Assembly (NCBI RefSeq): GCF_040807025.1
Contig: NC_090942.1
Coordinates: 75,435,987 to 75,499,986, forward strand
Source of the DNA: Struthio camelus
Lineage: Eukaryota > Chordata > Aves > Struthioniformes > Struthionidae
Reading direction: 5' to 3'
DNA length: 64,000 nt
Shown: piece after piece, positions 39,501-49,578 of the stretch
Numbering within the stretch: the first letter of the stretch is position 1
Layout of the letters: each line of letters opens with the position of its first letter
The notes under the pieces: generated by a model
Told to the model about the DNA's origin: nothing
The model's database searches: none
What the model saw: only the letters and a program-made list of their open reading frames with translations
Program-made: the position numbers and the translations under genes

Positions 39501-41569
39501 TGTTTCTGTTTAGAAGTTACCAACATTCAAGGATATATGAGAAATTTTTTGGACGTTAAGTAATCAATTTTAACAGCCTTCCATATACCACAGGTACTAC
39601 ATGTTCCCCTGATATTTAGCTTGCTCTAATATTAGAACAGGTTTTCTCTTAATCTTATCATTGTATAAATTCCTTTATTCGCAGAATCATTCCCCAGAGT
39701 GTGATGTTAAAAAAAAGCTAATGGAAAAGACATTGGATGCCCATGGCTATAAATGGATACCTTAACATAAAACTATTATGCTCTGTTACAGGTCAAGTTA
39801 ACAAAAGAAGTCAGCACACAGAGTTAGATTTCTTCTTTACATCAAAATTTCTACAAAATAGGAGAGAATACAATGCAATACACAAGTCCATAAATGCAAG
39901 ATACAGTACAATTCACACTAATTTACAAATGGTTATTTACACTGTTGTATATACATATACAGTCAGACCTGGTGGATGTGAATCTGATAATTCCTTTCAA
40001 AATGCAAATTAAGAACTGTAAGTGAAGGAATTTAAAAGTTACGTGAGATCAGATTAGTTATCATTTCTAAATCTGTAATGGTTAAATGCTTTAAGAAATT
40101 ATACACAGATTAACCAGATCCGACTGCAGAAATGAGAAGAAAAAAATTCACACTGTTCTGCTTTACAAAAGCAACCAGGCCACTATGGTCTATTGACTTG
40201 ATGCTATTTATGCATGAATGCCATTATTAGCAATCCTCTTTATATTTACAATATACGTTTAACTACAGAAAGAATTATTAATTTTGGCATTCATGCCCTT
40301 AGCTTAACATAAAGGCAACAGAGTATCTTCTTGGCAAGTCAGTCAGAACTACTAAGGGATGTTTCTAGAGCTCAGTCATTTTTTTGTCCTCCTTCAAGTA
40401 TCTTAAAAGTTGCTATAAAAAGACTGAGATAAATGAACTGAAACAAGTACGCATTCTCTAGTTTGGTGCTTTAGTACCTAACTTACATTCAGGATGTCCT
40501 GTATTCACAGTTTCAAGCTAGCTTATACACTGCACTGCTATTGCAAGCTACTGCTTCAAACTTAACACATCTGCAGATATTCTTTAGGAAGCGAGAATAG
40601 CCAAGTGCTACTGGCTAAAACTGATGTGGAGCAAGACTCAAGAAAACTGGCATTTCATTCTGGATGGTGTTTTACAGTACTTCCTCAGAATAACTTCTAT
40701 CAGGAATTGTTTTAATCTGTACTTGTCTTGAAAGAAAGCTGATGCAAAGCAGTATTTAAGTGTGTAAAACGAATTTCAGCATGCAACATGAAAACCTCTA
40801 TCAGTACTGCAAAGTTGACCACTGTAACCTGTGATAATCCTTGTGCTTCTTCAAAGTGGCTCAGGAAAAGCTTGCAGTATTTACTGTCTGCTTCAAAGTG
40901 CTTTTATGGGATTCAGTGGAACTTAACACCACAAAAGGAGATGAGCTGCACTCATGAAGAGCTTTGGTTCTGCAGGAGCAAGTTTCCACTCCTACAGAGT
41001 TATTGCTACTTATGCTATATAAACCAAATACTACTGAAAAAATAACACTAACTCCAAACTTAAAGAGTACTGGTACTTGAAGAGGGAATGTAGATTACCA
41101 ACTGTTGGGAAAGCTGGACAGCATCTCCAAGTGTTGGATTTCCCAAGACTATGTCAATTTCACAGCCTCTTTTAAGTATTTTATGAATACAAAGCAACAC
41201 TGCCAGAAATAAAGTCACCACTTGAAGAAAACAGTCATTGAGTTCTAGAACTCTTTACCATCCTTACTTCCAAAGGGATCTTGCTGAACTTAAAATGGAC
41301 TACCAAGAAAGCAAGCAATTACTCACTGTGAGTTTGTCAATCACATCTACAGGGAGAAAAAGCAGAAAATAAACGTCTTCAGTGCTGTTTCATGAGCTCT
41401 AGCAACATCCTTGATGACTGCTACACAAGGAAAGTATGCCAATTTTAGCTATTTGTTTCTATTTAACTAGTAAGAGAATTTGTCCAATGCAGTAGCTTCC
41501 AACTAACAAATGCTAAAGGAAAACTTACCTAGTTTTCAAGTTATAAAAAAAAATCCAAATTCTCCCCTT

Positions 41570-41575
41570 TTTATT
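41570..41575 (-). terminator. Candidate proximal ETNK1 poly(A) signal
   Basis: AATAAA on the minus strand within TTTAATAAAAAGGGG, about 1.8 kb after the stop codon. It is a canonical hexamer, but a chance match is possible in AT-rich sequence. If used, it would give a much shorter 3' UTR. Confidence 0.25.
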
Positions 41576-41784
41576 AAACTTTTAAGGTTTTGACTGAAGG
41601 AAATAAAAGTTGGAAACATTCAGAGATGAATATAAACCAGTTAAGAGGGGAAAAAAAAAATCCAATAAATCTTGCTTTTGTAAAATAACAGAATGCCATT
41701 CAAAATGGACTTTCAAGGTGAAAATTTTTCATTCACATCAATTGCTTTCTTTGTCCTGAATCACTCAAGCTTTTGTAAAGCACA

Positions 41785-41863
41785 GATGTATGTGTGTGTA
41801 TACATACATATGTATGTGTACGTGTATATATGTATACATATGTACATGTACACACACATAACG
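41785..41863. repeat. TG/TA/CA-rich microsatellite in 3' UTR
   Basis: Alternating purine-pyrimidine tract made of TATG, TGTG, TACA and CACA units. The end segments TATGTGTGTGTA (41789-41800) and TACACACACATA (41849-41860) are exact reverse complements, so the tract could fold in the ETNK1 transcript. Confidence 0.85.
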
Positions 41864-43373
41864 ACAACGTGCTCTAAAGCAATTTTGAATAAATATCTTT
41901 GCCGGAGTCTGTACAAAAGGCTCCCCACAATATTTACTCTTCAGGTAAGTTTGTGTTTACATGTGTATATGCACACACACAGACTTTGTACATGTGGGCA
42001 CTTAAGTGACCAAAGTGCAAAGTTTTTCAGAGTATAATCAGGGTTCAGTATATGCCTGCCCAACCCCACACTGCATTGTTGGGTTGATTTTGTTTGTTTG
42101 AGATTTAAAGCCTCTTTTCCACTCCTAAACTTACATGTTATTTTGCTAAGTAAACATTTTCCTTTCAATTCACATTTTGCAATCCAGACCATTCTTGGTA
42201 TAATAGCTTTACAAAATAAGAAAATATTAAGTGTGTGATGATCAAAGCTCCTTTGTTCAAATCATATACATTTCCATATTATCTTTTGAACTGGAGACTT
42301 TGAAAAGTAATTTGCTACCACAGAAGAAAAAGTAGAACATACTAGAACCTGCAACTACAAGACCAAGCACTTAAGACTAGAACCCAAGGTTACAAGATGA
42401 CAAAGCAGAAGGAAAGACGTCAACAATACATGAACTGTAAACCTAAGTGTCTTGCTTCCCAGTGCAACAGGATCTCTGTTTACTAATATTCAGTTCAATA
42501 GTCCATTCTGTTCAATACTGCTGAAGTACATCAAATGCAGAGACCAGAATAGTGTTCATTTCTGAATCAAGTTTCAAAAAGGAATAAAGATTTTGGAATA
42601 GTGGTCTTTTGTTAAAAAAAAAAGTACTCTTAATAAGCAAGCAGCTTTCCCACAGAAGTTAAAGATGGTACATCTAACACTGACGGTACACATTCTCAAA
42701 GAACTTTCACATTTCTACAGCTCAACAAACCAAGAAGGAAAATCAAAATGCTATTTACCATTTCAGCAAACAGGTTGATTCTTACACTAAAGAGAAGTAC
42801 CGCGATACAGAAAGCTACTTTTTTTTTTTTTTTTTTTGATCCTAGCCTTTTTCCCCCTCAATTACTGCATATTGGTCATCAGTATCTCAAGAGTATATTA
42901 TCACCAATATTTGCTTGTACAGGTCTAACAGATTAATATTCTCTGACCACGTATTTCTCTCATATAAGTTAACGCAACTTCAATAAAATAAGTTGTTAAA
43001 CAAATCCTTTGGAACAATTTCACCGTCTGCACCCAACTTTCACAAAAACTGATGAAAGCAGCAATGGAATCATGTTAAACTTATAATAAATAATTCACAT
43101 ACAACATATGTTAAATTACAAAAAAGGATTAAATTGCCATTTCTACAACTTTTTATAGATTTAGCAAGTTTCTAATCCATTTTATATCAACAGCAGTAGG
43201 TATGCTCTTCATATTAAATTTAACAATGAAGGACTGTTTAGAGGCATTATTTATAAAGCAAGAACCACCAAGTGAGCATTACAGAACTTTAACAAGTGTT
43301 TAGCTTTTTTCCAGTATCTGTTCTCAGAAGATTCAGGGGTTGTCTATCCACTTGGTAAGTTTCTTCCTCTTCA

Positions 43374-43446
43374 TTACTCAGGAAGAGTTAATGTCATGAC
43401 CTCCAGCTTCATTTTGAAATACTGGTTAAAACGAACAATCGCATAC
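43374..43446 (-). CDS. ETNK1: ETNK1 exon 8, coding part with stop codon
   Basis: Codes the last base of Gly288, residues 289-311 and a TAA stop at 43376-43374. The translation is YAIVRFNQYFKMKLEVMTLT then LPE. The end of the protein (…YFKMK…LPE) matches the known ETNK1 C-terminus in length and ending, so the stop is the authentic one. The acceptor AG sits at 43448-43447, and its pyrimidine tract is a (CT)n microsatellite at 43468-43452. The exon continues without interruption into the 3' UTR. Confidence 0.95.
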
Positions 43447-43451
43447 CTAAT

Positions 43452-43468
43452 GAGAGAGAGAGAGAGAG
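43452..43468 (-). repeat. (CT)n microsatellite at ETNK1 exon 8 acceptor
   Basis: Seventeen bases of uninterrupted GA repeat on the plus strand, CT on the transcript strand, ending three bases before the acceptor AG (43448-43447). It supplies the polypyrimidine tract of this splice site. Confidence 0.9.
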
Positions 43469-43497
43469 CTTAAGAGCAAATAATTCCTTACATAAAT

Positions 43498-43562
43498 GAA
43501 GCCGTACTAGGACTAATCAGAAGTCCACCTAATCCAGCACCCTCCAGAGCAGCTGCTAAAGG
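43498..43562 (-). repeat. Possible old CR1 3'-end fragment
   Basis: CCGTACTAGGACTAATCAGA followed by AGTCCACCTAATCCAGCACC resembles the reverse complement of the reptile-type CR1 tail (CATACTGGGTCAGACCAAAGGTCCATCTAGCCCAGTATCC). Short and diverged; tentative. Confidence 0.4.
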
Positions 43563-44531
43563 AAGAAATTAAGAACAGAGCAACCATATTGTGGTAATTC
43601 CTCAGAACACCCTCCCAGCTTGCTCAAGTTTGCAGAACAGTTACTGTTCCAGGATTATCAAAGATAGTGAATGGATAGCTGCACTTCCCCAAAGTCTGAG
43701 CCAATTTATTGAGAATACTGTTTCAAAACTCATTTGAAAACTGCAACAAAAATTTGTTTTCAATCACACTGTGCTTTCCCTTGTTTTTTGTGCCATCTAG
43801 TGGTTACTAACAAGTACTTCTACTTGAGACCAATTAGTCACAAAGCTGGGGCAGGGGGGAATTAACTTTCTGTACAAACTCATTTTCAAAATGATATAAC
43901 ACAACTAAGCCGAGTAACCTGCCTCAGTCATTAATGCAAAAGAACTCCAAACTGAAGTAAACTCTTATACTGAGTGAAAATGATTAATTTTATCACCTCT
44001 CCCAGTCCCCAGTGGATAAATTCCTCTGCTTGTTGTGGTAAAGGAATATAAGAAAAAAGATGCCAAGACCTGAAACAGAACCATCAACCAGTGTCTCTTG
44101 AAATGGAAACAAGTATTCATTGGCATTACAGAGATTCCTTAAAAAGGAAAAGGTTAGGAATTTCTCAAATAAATATCCCACGCAGCACGAGATAAAGAAG
44201 CTCTTTTGTACAAGAGCCTGGTCTCCTGACTTTCAGGGTCAGAAACACAGCTCTTGCGTCTGACAGACAGTAGAACACACTGACCAACCTACCTGGCTTC
44301 TGTGCCTTTGTCTATCCAATAAAAAACAATACTTACAAAACAGGTTTAACCCACTCAAAGTTCTTTGGCATGTTATATTATATATTTTAGTCCAAAGGCA
44401 CATATTAAGTTAGAGAACTTTCAGCAACAAAAAGCAGACAACTTATCTTGCTATCTTCAAACGTTCTCTCTCTTTTTTTTTTTTTTTTGATTACGTAGAT
44501 CAGGTCTGCTGCTCAGAGCTAGTAGTTTCTG

Positions 44532-44602
44532 ATAGCTGGATGGCTGGACTACATGATTGGCAGAAGTCCCTTCCAACCTCAACTATTCTGTGACTCTATG
44601 AA
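44532..44602 (+). repeat. Short CR1 3' tail in ETNK1 intron 7
   Basis: GATAGCTGGATGGCTGGACT, ACATGATTGGCAGAAGTCCC, TTCCAACCTCAACTATTCTG and TGACTCTATG match the last ~70 bases of avian CR1, including the ATTCTGTG-type terminal repeat. It lies opposite to ETNK1 transcription, so the transcript carries its complement. Confidence 0.88.
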
Positions 44603-44649
44603 ATTCACTGACAGGAAAAAAAGTGTTTATATGTAGCAGGCATACTTAC

Positions 44650-44723
44650 CCTAAGAAATCAAAGTCAATGGTAGAATATTTGGCTTGAATTAGAGCCCAC
44701 AATCCCCAAAAGAAATGGGACGC
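44650..44723 (-). CDS. ETNK1: ETNK1 exon 7
   Basis: Codes residues 264-287 and two bases of codon 288. The translation is ASHFFWGLWALIQAKYSTID followed by FDFLG. The FFWGLWALIQA helix is a conserved C-terminal feature of choline and ethanolamine kinases and lines the substrate pocket in the family. The acceptor is TTTCCTTTAG/GCGTCC and the donor TTAGG/GTAAGT, a near-perfect consensus. A CR1 fragment at about 44532-44602 lies in the downstream intron, only some 50 bases from the donor. Confidence 0.95.
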
Positions 44724-47700
44724 CTAAAGGAAAAAATTAGTAGCAACAGGTTAGCATTATATAAAAACAAACATATATTCCAACGTTGAGACAATTAGCT
44801 TGAGACAATATTGAGAAAGTTATCCACAGGATAACTCTCTCCAAAAAACGTTCAGTCTTTCTGTAAAACTATTTGATATCTGTTTACCAAAACATTTTCA
44901 ACAAGCATTACAGAATTAATTACTAGCAATCAGGTTGTCTCCGTAGGTCTTCTGACTTCCTACATTTCTTTTTAAAGAAAGACATTGTTGTTTTATTTGT
45001 AAAATAGTACAATCAAGTACAGTGTTGTGCAACTATATATATATTGTGTTAAAAAGTACATAGGAATACTTTTATTTCCTTGCTATTGCTATCAATTAAA
45101 CAACTTTGACTGATATTGTGCTACATATGCATGCAAACACACACATTCAATATATGTGTGTGTTTATGTATGTATAAACACCAAAGCTGCTTTCGATTCT
45201 TTGAGTACACCCTGAGACTTAAACCCTACATCCTTTGATTACACCTTTGCTACCGACTTGGACAGAGAGATACAATCTGTAGCTGTGTTTCATGAGCATT
45301 TACAAAAATGTCTCCTCTGATCCAACCTTACTTGCTTTTCCAACCCAAAGAGGTCGCCTGTTTGTTTAGTTTCAGATTGGAACCACGGGTTACATGAATG
45401 ATACAGTTGTTAGTATACTTTAGTAAACTCTGGAACATGTATGTGTATACACACACACAAGACATATATATAAATATATAAATAAAATGGCCAGGAGCTG
45501 GATAATCTCCTTGTGAAAGATGCATTTAATTTCTGGACCACCCACATTACATGTGATACATTTCAGACTTCTGTTCTGTAAATAACTGCTTACAGTAATT
45601 ACCTAAATTGCTTCCTGAAGCTTGCACGTAACAGCACTGCACTTACATGTGTCTTTACCAGAAGCATACAACATATGCATGAACATATGCCTGAAAATGC
45701 CTTAAACTGCAACTGTTATATGCACGTGTGAATCTCTCTTCTCTACCTTTAGTTTCGTTAACTTCACCTGGTAGTAAGCAGTTTGTAGTTTTACATCGAC
45801 ATCTATTAATTTTAGTCTGTTCTCTCTTAATAAAGCCTTCTACTTTAAACTACATTATAACTTGTGCTTGGCAGTATTTGTATACCATGTGCAGTCTACA
45901 AATAGGTCTTGAGCTGTTCTCCAAACAGAACTCTATCCTCTTAAACATTAGCATGACCATAGTTTAGAACTGACAAAACAATGCTGAATTTTCTTAAGCA
46001 GATCACCAGCCTACATAATTGCAAATCTAACTTTAAGTGAATGGGACAGCTGAATTTTACAGTAACACTTGGTAATACAGACTAACAGAATAATGGCAAA
46101 CAAGTTGGTATTTTCTGAAGTAAAGACTTACTTAGTAAATCATCTTGCTAGAAATCAAATATTTTCTTACTGCAACCATTAGCTTTTTGTCCGAAAACTA
46201 AAGGCGTTATGTTACTATGCTGTACTTGGATAGTCAGAAAGAGGACTGAAATAAGGCCAAATTGGCTTCTTAGCCCTAGTCCTCCTAGGCAGAGTTTGGC
46301 ATGTTATCCTTTAGTTTCTTCTTATTTTGCTTTTTACTATCTAGCTGCTGGGTAAAAGACAGTTTTGCCATAATAATTCACGTTACATCTCCCAGGCAAA
46401 GCAAGATCAGGACTAGTCGGAAAACTTTACAAAGATAACGTGAACCTCTAAGTAGCTTTGGAAACGATACAGACATACAACCTTTTAAGTAACTCCTGGA
46501 AAAGGAGACAAGTATCTTAAAATTACTTCTAATAGTATATATAGAATTTAACGACATTCAGTGATCAAATGTCACATTTGTTTGACTTATCGTTCATAAA
46601 CTATGTTTGACTGTTGTTGGACACTACTTTTTCTTCGACAAGGCACTGAAATCATTCGGAATTCTCTGACAAAGGATCAAAATTGAATATGCTCAGCCCT
46701 TTCAGAGCAAAGGGGCAAGGGAGCTAACGTTTTAGATCCAGAGTCTGCAATTGACAGATTGACAGCAGAGAGGAGAGAGCTTATACCACACAAGACAGGA
46801 GGAGCAGGGAGCAGACTCACAGAGCCAGGCATCAGGCTATGGAAAGACAAAACTTCCTAAGAACCATAGGACAGTACACATGCACTTTTGCTGCAATTTA
46901 AGTCACTGAAGTGACAAGAGTGACTTGCCCACCAAGACACTGCAGGTAGAGGAGTTGAGGCAGTACTGAAAGACTCAAAAGTGACCAAGTTATCTTTAGA
47001 AACCTAAGCATCCTATTTTTACTCAAAAAAAAAAAAAAACTTACTTTAAAAAGGCTTTTAAACTCTTAAGTGTTATAGGTCTCTATGAAGCACTACCTTG
47101 CTCTTCTGTCTCCTTACTACTATAAACTCAATGCAGACCCACTAAAGAGCTCTGGCCAACTTAGGGATCTGTCACACCAACAAACAGCTGATAAAAATAC
47201 TTGATAAAAGTTCATCTCGTCTTGTTTCTGAATACTGTCTGGGTCCTTTGCTTGGAATAGTCTACAGAAGACTCATAAAACACACCATCAAAATTCTGAG
47301 GCAAAGTTACTTGCTACTTTCTGCCATAAAATCTTGAGATCTGGCAAGTTAAACAGCAAGAAGTAGTACGCTGCTAGTCTAAAATATAGTCACCCAGCAT
47401 TAAATAAATCCAAATCCTATTGCTTCTTAAAAGGCTTAGCATAAAGGATACACATACTGAACACTCCATATGTGAAATAATCTAAAAAAATGAATTGCCA
47501 AATTTCATGAGAAGGAACAGTATTGGTATGACTGTGATGGTCTGAGAATGTGACACAAGAGAGAGCCTTTTGCAGTCATGTTAGAAGAAGAAAATCTAGG
47601 AAACCCAACTTGCAATCTTTCAAATTGATCAGTTCACACCTTGTTCTCTCCCCACCATCTTTTTTTTTTTTTTTTCCTTTTTCAATTACAAGGGTCAGCT

Positions 47701-48301
47701 GGACTGGAGAACTTGCCACTCAATTCATTTACTGGCTAATTTAGATAGCTACTCTAAGGCACAAGATGCAGCTTAATTTTCTCTCTGACAATGGGGATCA
47801 GCAGCCAAGCTGACTAAAAGGCACCAAAACTTGACCTGAGCCTTTTCAAAGGAGAAAAAGAAAAAAGAAAAAAAAAACACCAGCCTTGGGAGGGAGAAAG
47901 GTCAAGGAGGAGCAGAAGGAAACAGACAAACATACACAGTAAACAGGCCTGCCACAACAAGACTCCACATTCTCATTTAAACTGGCCAGAAATGATTTTG
48001 CCTAGAAAACGAAGTCATAAGATATAACCTTATGAAACCTAACATTATCTGTATTCCAGAGATAAAATGGATTTCAGTGACCACTTAATGCATATGTAAA
48101 CAGCACTTGAGGAACGGGCATGACGTTCCCTGAAAAGCAAGAGTAAAGAGAAAGCTCAAAATTTAAATAAAACAGGCTAGGGAAGTTTTTCTTTCATAGA
48201 CCACAGCACGCTGAATAAGATATAGGCAATTACGCTAGTCTATAAAGTAGCAGTCTTCTCTATAGCATTTGATATATTTTAATCTACAAATTGTGATTTA
48301 C
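44724..48301 (-). other. ETNK1: ETNK1 intron 6
   Basis: Intron of 3.6 kb. It contains a perfect CA/TG inverted repeat at 45135-45165, a second CA-rich stretch near 45436-45480, an A-run near 47025-47039 and a T-run near 47660-47677. No exon-like or coding sequence was recognised. Confidence 0.88.
45135..45165. repeat. Perfect CA/TG inverted repeat in intron 6
   Basis: AAACACACACAT (45135-45146) and ATGTGTGTGTTT (45154-45165) are exact reverse complements with a 7-base loop TCAATAT, giving a 12-bp hairpin in the pre-mRNA. Confidence 0.9.
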
Positions 48302-48462
48302 CAGCGCAAACTGATTCACTTGAACATAAAGAACTTCAACCTCCTTCTCACTGACTTCTGTACCAAATCCTTTGTACTCTTTGTAGGCCTCAAGGTAAGA
48401 TCTCAGCCATTGTTCCTGTAATTCTCTGTTGGGATAAAGGCTGTAGTCTACCTCATTTACTC
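48302..48462 (-). CDS. ETNK1: ETNK1 exon 6 (helical C-lobe)
   Basis: Codes the end of Gly210 and residues 211-263, finishing on a whole codon. The translation starts VNEVDYSLYPNRELQEQWLR and goes on with SYLEAYKEYKGFGTEVSEKE and VEVLYVQVNQFAL. It corresponds to the C-terminal helices that pack around the substrate pocket. The acceptor is TTTTTCTAG/GAGTAA and the donor GCGCTG/GTAAAT, usable though not consensus at +5. No stop or frameshift. Confidence 0.95.
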
Positions 48463-49494
48463 CTAGAAAAAGAAGAAAAAAATCCCTGTCAGGACTTCAG
48501 AGCATCTTAAAACAAAACAAAACACACACACACACAGACAACCAACAACCCCCCGACACACATCCACAGACCACAGCAGTCAACTGCTCCCGCCCCACAC
48601 ACAGATTAATGTGGACAAACGTAAGTATTTGTATTTTTACTTTGAGTTGATTTTATTAGTTACATGTTGGCAAGAATTTTTCATGTAGGATTCAACTTAG
48701 TAAGAATTACCCTGCATATATTTTCAGCCACACACATATTCTATTTATACTTTGAAATTCAGCATGTTTAATGTCAAGGGAAGCCTCAGAAAAAAGCATC
48801 TGCACTGTGAACCAAAAAGCCCTCCCACAGATGTCAAATATTAATACATTTTGTATGAAAATGGACTTATATGCAACATTATCTAAAGCTGAATCCAACT
48901 ACATACACATTGTCACCAATTAACCTCATATTTCCAAGAAAGAAGCTTTATGAAAAGTCTGTTCCTCCCCTCCACAGGGTATTGGTAGCATTGAAAGTCT
49001 TATCTCTGTTAAGTAACTTTTTGGTCCTATTTTTCCTTTACAGTATATTGCTCCAAATCTGCCTATGCTGGAGATACTCAACCACAGGCCATGTCTGTCA
49101 GGATTCCCAATTCTGAATCACAGTTCATGCCCACTGGCTATTCTTCCCAGAAGATCTGAGAAGATTATATATATATTTATTTTTATTTATGTGTAGAATC
49201 TTCTTGTGGTACTTACTCCTTAAAGACTTATTTGGACTTAGAAGAGGTCCCAGATGAAAAATTAAAAAAACCAAAATCTTCAAATATATTTTGTAAAGAA
49301 CTTAATTAAAAAAATCAGAGGGCATAATCAGCCTGCAGGAAGTGACATTAATACGTTCTGATGCAATCCGATAAACAACTACATACACAGACACAGATAG
49401 ATATTTATACTGATATGCAGAGAGCATGTAAGGTACAAGAGTGTGAATTGTTTTGCTACTCAGTTGACCTTTACCTTGGAAATCCAAGTTTTAC
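48463..49494 (-). other. ETNK1: ETNK1 intron 5
   Basis: Intron of about 1.0 kb between exons 5 and 6. It carries a short (CA)n run near 48518-48536 and an AT-rich stretch near 49165-49190. Nothing else recognised. Confidence 0.88.
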
Positions 49495-49578
49495 CTGCAA
49501 ATTCATTGAAGTGATTCCCAATATCGTAAGCCAAGTAGTTGTATCCAGAGTACTCATAGTCTATGAACTGTACATCAC
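49495..49578 (-). CDS. ETNK1: ETNK1 exon 5 (choline/ethanolamine kinase motif)
   Basis: Short exon coding Gly182 (split), residues 183-209 and the first base of codon 210. It translates as DVQFIDYEYSGYNYLAYDIG followed by NHFNEFA. This is the second family signature: Asp188 in the FIDYEY strand binds magnesium, and the DIGNHFNEF helix is characteristic of choline and ethanolamine kinases. The acceptor is TTACATAG/GTGATG and the donor GCAG/GTAAAA. It is separated from exon 4 by the longest complete intron in the window (about 6.6 kb). Frame and length (84 bases) fit both neighbours exactly. Confidence 0.96.

Larger units (their letters stand above)
36537..43373 (-). other. ETNK1: ETNK1 candidate 3' UTR
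   Basis: The 6.8 kb downstream of the stop codon has no open frame of interest, no recognisable retrotransposon and few repeats, which is unlike the rest of the window and fits a retained UTR. The most convincing end is an AATAAA at 36560-36555 in the context GCAACAATAAAGTTGG, followed by T/G-rich sequence, with cleavage expected near 36535-36540. Another AATAAA 152 bases further (36403-36398) and a proximal one at 41575-41570 (UTR of about 1.8 kb) could give alternative ends. The region contains a TG/CA-rich microsatellite (41785-41863) and C-runs on the transcript strand (plus-strand G-runs near 38091 and 39230). The extent is inference; only transcript data would fix it. Confidence 0.55.
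43447..44649 (-). other. ETNK1: ETNK1 intron 7
   Basis: Intron of about 1.2 kb bounded by GTAAGT (44649) and ATTAG (43447). It holds a short sense-of-plus-strand CR1 tail near 44532-44602 with a T-run just before it (44470-44488), an older CR1-like fragment near 43498-43562, and the (CT)n tract at the acceptor. Confidence 0.9.
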
